Below, in pieces: positions 12,062 through 20,470 of a stretch of 23,982 nt of DNA. How positions within the stretch are numbered: the first letter of the stretch is position 1; each line of letters opens with the position of its first letter. Under the pieces are notes generated by a model. It made no database searches. It worked only from the letters and a program-made list of their open reading frames with translations, and had not been told where the DNA came from. This stretch comes from Alphaproteobacteria bacterium. GTDB taxonomy: Bacteria > Pseudomonadota > Alphaproteobacteria > Rs-D84. The stretch spans positions 1-23,982 of the forward strand of contig JAGCOU010000005.1 of NCBI GenBank assembly GCA_017642565.1. The letters are read 5' to 3'. The position numbers and the translations under genes are program-made.

Positions 12062-14002
12062 ATGAAGGCATTGAATAAAATCTTTACAATTATCTTTTTG
12101 GTCGTGTTTACGACCATGAATTCGTTTGCCACACAAAATTGTAGTGATAAATATTACCGCGCCGCATATCCGGAAAGATGTAAAAATTCAAACGGCGATA
12201 CTTTCTTGGCTTTGGCTGGTGGTGCCGCTCTGGTTGGACTTGGCATTGCTTTGGCATCGCATTCAAGTGGCGACCATGGTTCTTCATCCGGCATTTCAAA
12301 CCAAAGCACTTTTCCGCGCGTTCCTTTGTCGCCAAACATAAATATCAATTATGCCAGAACAGACACGGTAAAAAACCAAAAGATTTCATCTTCTTATCTC
12401 AATTCTTTGACAAACGGCAACGACATAGCCTTTGACACAATAAACAATATCAAACAGTCTGCTGCATTCCAAAGAAATTACAATCAATACAATGCTGTCA
12501 ATCTTGCTGTGGCTCAGGCCCGCGGTTTTTCCGGCAAAAATTCAACCATAGCTATTCTTGATGATTTTCAAAGCAACCATGGCGACACAGTTTATTACAT
12601 ATTGCACAATGTTGCCCCAGACGCTGTATTAGTAAAAAACAATATCGCAACATCTGCAAATTCGTTTGATTCTTTTGATGCCATAGCGAACACACTCGGC
12701 AACGCGCACGCAAATATTTATAACCTCAGCTGGCAAACACCAGCAAACGAAAACTTCAATGCTGCAACAGTTATTTATAATCAAAATTCCCCGAAAACTT
12801 ACGCCGATGCCCAAGATTTTATGTATGGTATATCAAGCGAAAATTTCATCACTCAACTGCGAAATTCTGCCGTTGACGATGACGCAGTGTTTGTAATGGC
12901 TGCTGGAAACGATGGGCAAAACGAAAGCGGTGCTTTGTCTGCGCTGCCATTAGCCTTTCCAGATTTAACAGGTCATTTTGTTAATGTTGTCGCACTGAAC
13001 AATTATGGAACAATCGCGTGGTACAGCAATCAATGTGGAATCACGCAAAATTATTGTATCGCAGCACCTGGTTCTGGCTGGAATACTGATACCCAAGATT
13101 ATGCCAGTGGCACCAGTTTCGCAACACCTGTTGTATCTGGCGCAATCGCAACAATCAAAGAAGCCTTTCCTTATATGAGCGCATCCCAAATTACCGCCCT
13201 GCTCTTTACCACTGCCAAAGATTTAGGAACCCCAGGTATAGATTCTGTTTATGGGTGGGGACTGTTGGATATGGAAAAAGCAACAAAACCGGTTGGCACC
13301 CCAAGAATAGTTCTCGCAGATGAAACAATATTGCCATTACATACTTCGAATGCTTCTGGCTCCATTGGCACAGCGATAAAAAATGCTAATATAGAAATTG
13401 CATTTCTTGATGATTTTGGTCGCGCTTTTAAAACAAATTTATCTGGCAATATCAAAATAGTTCCTTATGGACGCGGTTTTGAAAAATTAACAGAAAACGA
13501 AAATGATTCTGTCACAGTGTTTGATAGACTGGAATTCGGTTTTAAACAAAATCACTTTATGGAATCTAATGGTTTAATCGCTACAAAAAATAATCAGTTA
13601 ACTCACTTTGTTGGATATAAAAACGAATTTAATTTTGATAACATAAAATTCTATCAAAATGTTCGATTTGGAACATTCCACCCAACAGCCGAAGAAAACT
13701 CTATAATTTCGAATTTTTCAAACATATATACAACTTCGGCAAAATTTGGCGCACAATGGCAAAACTGGGCTGTTGAATTTGCAATTCCAGAAACGATAAC
13801 TGCTGGCAAAATGTCAATCACAGTTCCAACAGAACGCGCCTCAAACGGAGATATAATTTATCAAGATTATGATTTAAATCTTCGCACTCGCCCAGGCACA
13901 GAATACACAATCAAATACGATTGGTTATCTGCTACATTCATCGACAACCCAAACCAAGAAAACGAATTCTTGATTATGGGTAAAAAGAAAATTGTTTTTT
14001 AA
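12062..14002 (+). CDS. Secreted S8 (subtilisin-like) serine protease with C-terminal beta domain
   Basis: 646 residues from this ATG (GTG codons at 12053 and 12056 are in frame; GAGG abuts the ATG). A signal peptide is followed by a Gly/Ala-rich hydrophobic stretch (about 48-68). The catalytic core is recognisable: Asp167 in IAILDD, His173 in NHGDTV, oxyanion Asn283 in MAAGNDGQ, and Ser352 in SGTSFATPVVSG. Asp and His are only six residues apart, against roughly 30 in subtilisin. After GYGLLD-like GWGLLDMEKAT (398-408) comes a 240-residue strand-rich part ending KKKIVF, with a C-terminal Phe, resembling an autotransporter barrel but short. Probably exported and held at or released from the outer membrane. 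Target unknown. Ends two bases from the convergent 14005 gene. Confidence 0.82.
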   Translation: MKALNKIFTIIFLVVFTTMNSFATQNCSDKYYRAAYPERCKNSNGDTFLALAGGAALVGLGIALASHSSGDHGSSSGISNQSTFPRVPLSPNININYARTDTVKNQKISSSYLNSLTNGNDIAFDTINNIKQSAAFQRNYNQYNAVNLAVAQARGFSGKNSTIAILDDFQSNHGDTVYYILHNVAPDAVLVKNNIATSANSFDSFDAIANTLGNAHANIYNLSWQTPANENFNAATVIYNQNSPKTYADAQDFMYGISSENFITQLRNSAVDDDAVFVMAAGNDGQNESGALSALPLAFPDLTGHFVNVVALNNYGTIAWYSNQCGITQNYCIAAPGSGWNTDTQDYASGTSFATPVVSGAIATIKEAFPYMSASQITALLFTTAKDLGTPGIDSVYGWGLLDMEKATKPVGTPRIVLADETILPLHTSNASGSIGTAIKNANIEIAFLDDFGRAFKTNLSGNIKIVPYGRGFEKLTENENDSVTVFDRLEFGFKQNHFMESNGLIATKNNQLTHFVGYKNEFNFDNIKFYQNVRFGTFHPTAEENSIISNFSNIYTTSAKFGAQWQNWAVEFAIPETITAGKMSITVPTERASNGDIIYQDYDLNLRTRPGTEYTIKYDWLSATFIDNPNQENEFLIMGKKKIVF

Positions 14003-14004
14003 AA

Positions 14005-14865
14005 TTACTCTTCTCTAGATTTCTTCAAATCGAAATTATGAATATAGTTGAACGAAATACCAATTGAAGTATTCGCACCAAAATCAATCGCATCACGAGA
14101 ATGAGCACGGCGATATTTTACATATGGTCCCATCGTTAAATCGCCCCAAACATTTGTATCAAGACGCGCAACTGCCAAGAAATCATAATGCAAATCTTCG
14201 CCAACATATTTTGAATAAGATAAATATTTTCTGTAATATCCATCCGAAGTAAATTTAACCCCATCTCTTATCTTATATTCAACACGCCAACCTGCTTCAG
14301 CGGCTGATTTGCTGACCTTAGCATCCGAATAAGTAAAATCATATTCGTAAACGCCCACGACATATAAAGATTTGAAAATGTCATGATCAAACAATGCGAA
14401 ACCTGCATTTGGACGAAGAATATTTCTGCGTGGGTCACCTTCGAATTCTGTTTCATATTGTCCACGAACAATAGGTCCCAATTTAAAAGAATCAAAATCC
14501 CAACATGCATACGCTAAATCAGACGAGAATAAAATCTTGTCCGCACTTTCATCAACGCTGCTCGGTTCATTATATGGTTTAATAGTCTGTTTACCATATT
14601 CCATGAACAAAGAATTATCCCACTTAAATCTATCGTGTCCGTATTCAAGCGCAACATCAAAAACACCTTGGAGATTTTCTTGGTCTGCCGCCTTCAGCGC
14701 AGCAACCGTAGAATTTTGATATTCCCCAGGATTATGAATAGAAGTTTTGGTCCAATCTAAACCGATACGGCGAATATTTAAATTAAATTTATTATCACTT
14801 GGCGAATCTTCAGCCACAGCAACAAGTGGCACCAAAGCCATCAGCCCTATAAGCAATTTTTTCAT
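14005..14865 (-). CDS. Putative outer-membrane beta-barrel protein
   Basis: A 286-residue protein. Signal peptide MKKLLIGLMALVPLVAVAED, cleavage near residue 18. The rest alternates aromatic and polar residues in strand-like blocks (GVFDVALEYGHDRFKWDNSLFMEYGKQ, GDLTMGPYVKYRRAH, NTSIGISFNYIHNF), as in outer-membrane barrels. The last hydrophobic strand is followed by a charged tail (DLKKSREE) rather than a terminal Phe. I do not recognise the family with confidence. Third gene of a minus-strand envelope operon, 31 bases after the second. Confidence 0.7.
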   Translation of the reverse strand: MKKLLIGLMALVPLVAVAEDSPSDNKFNLNIRRIGLDWTKTSIHNPGEYQNSTVAALKAADQENLQGVFDVALEYGHDRFKWDNSLFMEYGKQTIKPYNEPSSVDESADKILFSSDLAYACWDFDSFKLGPIVRGQYETEFEGDPRRNILRPNAGFALFDHDIFKSLYVVGVYEYDFTYSDAKVSKSAAEAGWRVEYKIRDGVKFTSDGYYRKYLSYSKYVGEDLHYDFLAVARLDTNVWGDLTMGPYVKYRRAHSRDAIDFGANTSIGISFNYIHNFDLKKSREE

Positions 14866-14896
14866 TTTGTTTTCCTTTGTTTCGCTTTATTTACAT

Positions 14897-15517
14897 TTAC
14901 TTCCAAACCTGCAAAATTCCACCGTTATCAGTATATCTCCACCCAGCAGAACGCAAAGCCGCGGTAAATTTACTTCTGTAATTCAGTGGCAATTTTATAA
15001 CGATTTGATTTCCTGTCATAACTTGGGTTTCTATTTCTATGTTATCAAAACGCGTGATGCGTTTCAATTCAGCCCAATCAGGAATTCCATTTGGAACAAC
15101 AACGAATGCAGTAAACTTTTCTTCGGAACTTGAAAGCGGAACCCAATTTTGCACACCGTTTTTATCAAGCCATTTCTTAGCAGCATCATTGTCCACATTC
15201 ATCGTGATATTCGCAGAATAACTATTGGACGACATCTGTTCATTAGAAACGCTGGATGACGCAATAAGATTCATCAATTCATCACTTGACGAATTATGAA
15301 TTAAACCATTAAGTTCTTCTTTCTGTGCATACGGAGATAAAACATTATACAAAATCTGTCGCCGCGCAAGATTAGTCGCATTAACCTTTGCTTTCGCAGC
15401 TGTTTCACTCGTTTGATTAACGGGCACAGTCGCACTTAGTTCAAAACCAAACGCAACATCTGCCATACAAAACAACGCAACCATCAATCCAAAAAATGTT
15501 TTACAACACATCTTCAC
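14897..15517 (-). CDS. Secreted protein of unknown function, middle gene of envelope operon
   Basis: A 206-residue protein. Signal peptide MKMCCKTFFGLMVALFCMADVAFG (cleavage near residue 24). A helical part rich in Ala/Asn (ETAAKAKVNATNLARRQILYNVLSPY) is followed by a Ser-rich stretch and a strand-helix region to the end (NIEIETQVMTGNQIVIKLP...). The Ala-rich opening followed by ...QILYNVLS resembles periplasmic proteins of the DUF2066 or FlgT-N kind, a weak impression only. It starts ten bases after the stop of the barrel gene at 15528, so the pair is tightly coupled and may act together in the envelope. Confidence 0.7.
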   Translation of the reverse strand: MKMCCKTFFGLMVALFCMADVAFGFELSATVPVNQTSETAAKAKVNATNLARRQILYNVLSPYAQKEELNGLIHNSSSDELMNLIASSSVSNEQMSSNSYSANITMNVDNDAAKKWLDKNGVQNWVPLSSSEEKFTAFVVVPNGIPDWAELKRITRFDNIEIETQVMTGNQIVIKLPLNYRSKFTAALRSAGWRYTDNGGILQVWK

Positions 15518-15527
15518 AACTTATCTC

Positions 15528-17003
15528 CTAGAATTTTACTTCGATACCAGCGCGTATACCCATAGATTTATAAATCGAATCTATTTCGCTGCTGTCTTCG
15601 GCGCTCCAGTTATTAGCACTATATTTTGCATAATCTTCATCACTTAACAATCCATTGTTATACAAATTGGTATAATAAGTGGAATTAAAGTATGTTGTTG
15701 CAGATGCACCACTTACCTTATAATAATCATAAGTAAAGCCCAACACTAAACCAACGCTGTCTGTCATCTTTGTTGTCCACGCAGCATTCAATCCTAAATG
15801 ATATGCATCACCAAAACTGCCTTTGTCTTCAACACTCGTTGGATGTGCCCAATCTATACGATATGGTTGGTCGCCCTTAGATTCATAAATTGGCAAACCA
15901 AATTCAATTCCACCGCTGATATAGTTGTTGTTGTTAACAGCATATTCCATATCCAACGCAATGTATGGTCCCATCCAAGTAGTTTCATATTTATGAGATG
16001 TTCCAGCCTGTTCATAATAATAAGTATACCCAACATCAAGTTCTGTCGCTCCAGGATTATTAAGTATGATAATATTTCCGTTTTCATCCTGTGATAAACT
16101 CGCAAAACTGAATACTTCACCACTGCCGTTCACAAAACCAACATAAGGACTGCATTGAATTTCGCCACCTTCTACCTCTAGACAATTAACGAATGTACTA
16201 GAATTCAATACATTTATCATCATTCCATAATTTTTCTTCGTCTTAAGTTCATGTTTAAAATAACGATACCCAATAGACGGTGTCACTTTCACGCGTCCCA
16301 TAGAAAACAAATCAGTCAAACCAAAAGACGCATTAAAGCCCATCTGGGTTCCACCATTACTCGTTCCAACAGACAAAGCAGGACTGCCAATTAAAACATC
16401 TTCTTCTGTGCCGCTAACATCTATGCGTTGAATTTCCCACATTTTTTCCGTAGAAATATCGTCATCCACCATAGACGAATCGCCAAATTGCATACCATAA
16501 CTCGCCCCTACTTTGATTTGCATAGGCGTAGATGTTCCAAAATAATAAGCCCCATCAGCACCAAAAACATTCCAGCGCAAATTATCATAGTGCAATTTAG
16601 AACCCGCTTTGTTCATTTCAAGATTCCAACTTGCAAACTGATGAGAAAGTCCAGCATCTAAATAAAATCCCTGTTTTTTACCGCAATCATTTTTTGGACA
16701 AGAAAAAGTATTTTCCGCCTGTTGCACCTGGACCATAACTTTACGATTGCCCATATTTTGCATTCCCTGGGGATTTTGCTGCATACTCTGTCCATATCCA
16801 CGACCACCATTATAGTTATTTGCACCATAATTATTATAGAAACCACCGCCGTTATTATTCCCAGTATTGCTTCCATTCATACCATACCGCCCCTGGGGAT
16901 TTTGATACAAATTTCCATTATAATAAGTCCCAGCAGCCCCCGCAACAGCAGGAAAAGCCGCCATCATAGCCACACTACATAAAACACGAGATATATTTTT
17001 CAT
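15528..17003 (-). CDS. Outer-membrane beta-barrel protein with Asn/Gly/Tyr-rich N-terminus
   Basis: 491 residues from the ATG at 17003 (AAGGAT spaced six bases upstream; an in-frame TTG two codons earlier is less likely). The signal peptide ends at about AAG-A (residue 24). Residues 26-90 are a low-complexity Asn/Gly/Tyr/Gln-rich segment. Cys-Pro-x-x-Asp-Cys follows at about 102. Then come many amphipathic strands (GFYLDAGLSHQFASWNLEM, VKVTPSIGYRYFKHEL, YIALDMEYAVNNNNYISGGIEFG), closing with GIRAGIEVKF, where the terminal Phe is the usual signal for BAM insertion. First gene of the operon that continues to 14005. Function (porin, adhesin, protease) is not readable; no omptin residues checked out. 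Confidence 0.78.
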   Translation of the reverse strand: MKNISRVLCSVAMMAAFPAVAGAAGTYYNGNLYQNPQGRYGMNGSNTGNNNGGGFYNNYGANNYNGGRGYGQSMQQNPQGMQNMGNRKVMVQVQQAENTFSCPKNDCGKKQGFYLDAGLSHQFASWNLEMNKAGSKLHYDNLRWNVFGADGAYYFGTSTPMQIKVGASYGMQFGDSSMVDDDISTEKMWEIQRIDVSGTEEDVLIGSPALSVGTSNGGTQMGFNASFGLTDLFSMGRVKVTPSIGYRYFKHELKTKKNYGMMINVLNSSTFVNCLEVEGGEIQCSPYVGFVNGSGEVFSFASLSQDENGNIIILNNPGATELDVGYTYYYEQAGTSHKYETTWMGPYIALDMEYAVNNNNYISGGIEFGLPIYESKGDQPYRIDWAHPTSVEDKGSFGDAYHLGLNAAWTTKMTDSVGLVLGFTYDYYKVSGASATTYFNSTYYTNLYNNGLLSDEDYAKYSANNWSAEDSSEIDSIYKSMGIRAGIEVKF

Positions 17004-17031
17004 AGTCAATCCTTCTTTTTCTATCTCTAAG

Positions 17032-17040
17032 ATTATAACA
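17032..17040 (-). promoter_or_regulatory. Extended -10 promoter of the envelope operon
   Basis: On the minus strand TGTTATAAT: a perfect TATAAT (17032-17037) with TG one base upstream. No good -35 (only a T-run), as is common with an extended -10. It is 28 bases upstream of the ATG at 17003. Confidence 0.6.
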
Positions 17041-17048
17041 TAAAATTC

Positions 17049-17077
17049 TTGAAAAAAAAATAGTTTTATAATATGTT
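17049..17077 (+). promoter_or_regulatory. Promoter of tRNA-Leu(AAG)
   Basis: TTGAAA (17049-17054), a 17-nt spacer and TATGTT (17072-17077), 13 bases before the tRNA. It overlaps the upstream part of the divergent envelope-operon promoter. Confidence 0.5.
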
Positions 17078-17090
17078 ATAGCAAAATGAC

Positions 17091-17175
17091 GCGGTCGTGG
17101 CGGAATTGGTATACGCGCAGCACTAAGGATGCTGTGGAGAAATCCTTGGGGGTTCAAGTCCCCCCGGCCGCACCA
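17091..17175 (+). tRNA. tRNA-Leu with anticodon AAG
   Basis: A complete class II tRNA: acceptor GCGGTCG/CGGCCGC, D arm GCG/CGC, anticodon stem CAGCA/TGCTG around loop CTAAGGA, variable arm with GGA-GAAA-TCC, T stem GGGGG/CCCCC with loop TTCAAGT, A73 and encoded CCA. Every stem is fully paired (one G-U in the acceptor). The anticodon is AAG, with A at the wobble position, reading CUU. Bacteria normally use GAG here. A second CUN reader, tRNA-Leu(UAG), is at 2670. Confidence 0.93.
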
Positions 17176-17176
17176 C

Positions 17177-17219
17177 CGATTTTTATTATTGCGCACGCAG
17201 TGCACAATTAGAAAAATCG
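17177..17219 (+). terminator. Large hairpin after tRNA-Leu(AAG)
   Basis: An outer 8-bp stem CGATTTTT/AAAAATCG (17177-17184, 17212-17219) and an inner stem TTGCGCAC/GTGCACAA with one mismatch. No T-run follows, so it may be a processing or Rho-related structure rather than a standard terminator. Confidence 0.4.
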
Positions 17220-17220
17220 A

Positions 17221-17299
17221 GTGTCGCGCCGTAGCCCAACAAATTCTTGGAATTGTTTTCGCATTTTGAGCACTGCGCAGGCGGACCAGGCTTATTTAC
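17221..17299. repeat. Repeat B, copy 2 (79 bp)
   Basis: It shares both ends with 2803-2881 (start GTGTCGCGCCGTAGC, end AGGCGGACCA-G-GCTTATTTA) and has the same total length. The middle is unrelated and contains CGCA/TGCG as inverted repeat. It directly precedes repeat A copy 3. Confidence 0.75.
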
Positions 17300-17339
17300 A
17301 TTGTTAGCCCACACAACAAAGTGTGGGCTTAAAATTTTT
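17300..17339 (+). repeat. Repeat A, copy 3 (terminator-like hairpin)
   Basis: Identical over 40 bp to 2761-2800 and 2882-2921: stem AGCCCACAC/GTGTGGGCT and T-rich tail. It may terminate the tRNA-Leu(AAG) transcript. Confidence 0.8.
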
Positions 17340-17398
17340 CAGCCTGTCTCGACGTAGCGAAGCGTAGACGGATGTCGCGCCGTAGCTCAACAAATTCT
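17340..17398. repeat. Repeat B, copy 3, truncated, with a 31-bp insert
   Basis: After repeat A, the bases CA are followed by a segment rich in CGTAG/CGAAG (17342-17372). Next come the first 26 bases of repeat B (17373-17398, TGTCGCGCCGTAGCTCAAC...). The repeat then stops; the remaining sequence to 17429 is A-rich without structure. Confidence 0.65.
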
Positions 17399-17429
17399 AT
17401 AAAAAAAGACAAAAATATTAAAAATGTTC

Positions 17430-17459
17430 TTGCTCAAAAAAACACAAATTTGCTAACAT
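17430..17459 (+). promoter_or_regulatory. Promoter of the 999-residue gene
   Basis: TTGCTC (17430-17435), an 18-nt spacer and TAACAT (17454-17459). The predicted start is at about 17466, only five bases before the ATG at 17471, and the AAGGA motif abuts the start codon. Confidence 0.5.
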
Positions 17460-17470
17460 GAACCTAAGGA

Positions 17471-20470
17471 ATGAAAAGGATAATACTGTTTTTCACTGTA
17501 TGCCTTGGTTTGTCTGTATTCCAGACGACATTTGCTGACAATGAAGACGCAGTTCGCGCAGCGACAAAACGCACATCATCACAAACTGTCACAGCAACAA
17601 ACAATACCGCTTCTGTCGCCACTCGTTCTGTGGCGTCAAACACCCGTAAAACAGAACCTGCTCAAAACAAAAACTCAAGAAGCACTGTAAAAACTCAACC
17701 ACAAAAAGTTGTGTCACGCGCACCAACAAAAAACGTAAAACCGCGCACATCTGCTCAAACAGCACCAAAACAACAAGAAAATTCCGTTGTTACCAGACGT
17801 GCTGTTTCACCGACCCGCAAAACAACAACTGCGCGTACGCTTAATTTGAACAAATTGCCAATAAATATGTCCAACAGACCTACACGCACCACCACACAAA
17901 ACACCAGCAAAAAAACCTCTGTACGCGCTGCTGAATTAAACACGGAAAAAATATCAGACATAAAATCCGCTGATTATTCAAAATGCAAAACCGTTTACTA
18001 TGAATGTATGGATGAATTTTGTGCTAACAAAGACACTAATTTGCGCAGATGTGCCTGTTCTTCGAGAATACATGAATTTGACAATATCCAAAAACAACTC
18101 AATGACGCCGAAGATAAAATGCTTGATTTCAACCAACGTCTTTTAACTGTCAGCATGGACAAAGAAGACGCAGCGGCTTTGAATGTTGCGACCGAAGGCG
18201 AAACAGCCTTTCAAATCAAAGACAGGAGCGAATCGGAAAAATTATTAAACAAAATTACTGATACATTAAACAGTTCGACCGATTCGAAATTTAACAATAG
18301 TTTGTCTTCTATATCTTTGTCTTTGGACTTGGACAGCGCATGGGATAACATTGATTCTCTATCTGGCGCGGCAACAACTGCGAAATCAGGTGTTGATTTA
18401 TACAATGCTGCCCGTCCTGTGTGTATTGAAATGGCAAAAGAAGTCTGTTCTGACGAAGAATTATCTATCGCCCAAGACGGATATAAATTGACAATTCAAC
18501 AAGACTGCAACACTGTCGCAAAATCTTACAGTTCGCTTTACAACGATGCAATGACAAAAATTCACGAAAGCAGTGCTTTGCTTGATATATCGCGGTTAAC
18601 GGATCACCAACAAAGAAATTCGGATGATATATTGACTTGTAAAAAGAAAATCCTTGAGCAGTTATACGATGATTCTGTTTGTGGGGCAAAACTTTATAAG
18701 TGTCTTGATATGACTGGCGAATACATAGACCCTTCTACGGGTAATGCATTTTTATCCACAAATCTTTATAACCTAACCAATTTATTACAGGAACCAAGTG
18801 CGGATGAAAAATGGTCTAAACTAACAAAGAACGAACCTTTTGTAAACTTTTTGACCACAAAGAAAGAGTTTTTAAAACCTGCTGTTAAACAATGCGAAGA
18901 TATATCAGATACTGTATGGAAAGATTTCTTGGATGACGCACTTTCACAAATAAAGTTAGCACAAAATGCAAAAATGGAAGAAATAAAACAAAGTTGCACT
19001 ACACTGGTTGCAGAATGCAAAACAAACGCATTGACCGATTTGGCAGAATTTGATGCCCGCGCGCTATCTTTGTTCAGTGTCCCGGCAGACAAAACAGCAA
19101 ATCAAATGTGTTCAGACATCCAAACGGCTTGTATCTCGCTCATAGACACCATGGGCAGCGAAGATTGGGGCACAGGTATGACAGGTATCGCAACAAATAT
19201 CACTTATGATACAATCATGGACGCCTGCGCACAAATCGGGCGCGACTGCATAGTTAGACAATGCAACGGAACTTCTGGTAATTTTGCTCTGTGCAAAAGC
19301 ACAACTTCTCAAAATCGTATGGATATTTTGCAAAGACAAACCTGTTGGGACGAAGTATATAATTGCGTCAAAGGGGCGGACAATCTTGCTAATATGACTG
19401 GTGGCATTTTGCCGATAACCACTTCAGCGTCCACCAATGATTTTTCCAATGCACGCAATAATTATTACACATCGTTTTATGAAATAACATCTAGTAATGA
19501 TATTCCTGAATTATGCCGAGGTTATAGCAACAACCCTGTCCAAAAGAAATACGAACTTACCGCGTGTTTAATTGCAGAACAAATTTGGGGCAATTGTACA
19601 GATAATTCAACAGAACCAAATGCCACCATTTTACAATCAGACACTTATTCTTCTTTGATGTCTTGGTTTGCAACAAACACGGGTAACACAACTTGCAATG
19701 CCACGGGTTGTCCACAAGGTTACGAATTAGATAACCAACACATCTGTCAATTGACAGTGGATATGACCACAACCGATTGCATAGCCGTCACAAACAGAAG
19801 CCAATTCATAAATGTCGCAGAAACCACCACAGGAACGATAACTAACTTTTGCCCAAGTGGCGTTCGAGATTCTTTCAGAAACTGTTGCGCAGAAGGTTTC
19901 CAAGATCGAGATAACGGTATCTGTGTTCCAAGCGCACAACATCATGCATTATATATAACCCGCGGAACATGTGACACAAATAACGATTACTATTGTCCAG
20001 GAAATTCAACCAACACTTCAGATCCACGTATATTATCTACTTACTGTGTTACAACATATACCTATGTAGAATATGACGCGACTACAGATTCTTATATTTG
20101 CAATGGTGTATGGGTTATGGTTGATCAATACGGTAATTATTTAAATTTACTTGATGATGTTTCGCTCGAACCGATGACAGGTGCACCAATAATGTCTTAC
20201 TTAACAGATTCCGTTTGCAACAGTTGTAACACACACAATAACACTTCGAGCTGTGGCACCAAGTGTTCATATACATATTCTAGATCGCATAATTTCGCAT
20301 ATACAAACTGGAAATGGTTGGACAGCCATTCTAACGAATGCACAGAGGTATCAAACTCCTCCTCTTCTTCTACTAGTGTTCCTGTTCCAACAAGTAATGA
20401 ATTTATGATTACATACCCAACAGACAGCAGTATTAATCAAATGAGTTCCAGCGCAGCAATAACACCGTAA
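17471..20470 (+). CDS. Large secreted cysteine-rich protein of unknown function
   Basis: 999 residues. Signal peptide 1-22 (MKRIILFFTVCLGLSVF..., cleavage near FA-D). Residues 23-155 are a very basic, Thr/Ser/Arg/Lys/Pro/Gln-rich low-complexity region. From 160 to about 700 it is mainly helical, with five C-x6-C motifs (172-179, 404-411, 509-516, 547-554, 625-632), for example CKTVYYEC, CGAKLYKC and CWDEVYNC. Residues 740-960 are Cys-rich and strand-like, with GCPQGYELDNQHIC and CCAEGFQDRDNGIC motifs as in the other secreted proteins here. The C-terminus is Ser-rich. Likely periplasmic or surface, with many disulfides; no enzyme motif seen. AAGGA abuts the ATG. Its last 34 bases overlap pth on the other strand. 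Confidence 0.85.
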   Translation: MKRIILFFTVCLGLSVFQTTFADNEDAVRAATKRTSSQTVTATNNTASVATRSVASNTRKTEPAQNKNSRSTVKTQPQKVVSRAPTKNVKPRTSAQTAPKQQENSVVTRRAVSPTRKTTTARTLNLNKLPINMSNRPTRTTTQNTSKKTSVRAAELNTEKISDIKSADYSKCKTVYYECMDEFCANKDTNLRRCACSSRIHEFDNIQKQLNDAEDKMLDFNQRLLTVSMDKEDAAALNVATEGETAFQIKDRSESEKLLNKITDTLNSSTDSKFNNSLSSISLSLDLDSAWDNIDSLSGAATTAKSGVDLYNAARPVCIEMAKEVCSDEELSIAQDGYKLTIQQDCNTVAKSYSSLYNDAMTKIHESSALLDISRLTDHQQRNSDDILTCKKKILEQLYDDSVCGAKLYKCLDMTGEYIDPSTGNAFLSTNLYNLTNLLQEPSADEKWSKLTKNEPFVNFLTTKKEFLKPAVKQCEDISDTVWKDFLDDALSQIKLAQNAKMEEIKQSCTTLVAECKTNALTDLAEFDARALSLFSVPADKTANQMCSDIQTACISLIDTMGSEDWGTGMTGIATNITYDTIMDACAQIGRDCIVRQCNGTSGNFALCKSTTSQNRMDILQRQTCWDEVYNCVKGADNLANMTGGILPITTSASTNDFSNARNNYYTSFYEITSSNDIPELCRGYSNNPVQKKYELTACLIAEQIWGNCTDNSTEPNATILQSDTYSSLMSWFATNTGNTTCNATGCPQGYELDNQHICQLTVDMTTTDCIAVTNRSQFINVAETTTGTITNFCPSGVRDSFRNCCAEGFQDRDNGICVPSAQHHALYITRGTCDTNNDYYCPGNSTNTSDPRILSTYCVTTYTYVEYDATTDSYICNGVWVMVDQYGNYLNLLDDVSLEPMTGAPIMSYLTDSVCNSCNTHNNTSSCGTKCSYTYSRSHNFAYTNWKWLDSHSNECTEVSNSSSSSTSVPVPTSNEFMITYPTDSSINQMSSSAAITP

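Noticed and set aside
17004..17009. TTG start two codons upstream for the large barrel protein
   Set aside because: The ATG at 17003 has AAGGAT at proper spacing; the TTG would overlap that site.
17458..17538. A 26-codon frame starting 13 bases before the 999-residue gene
   Set aside because: Out of frame, no ribosome binding site, and its ATG lies inside the predicted -10 region.
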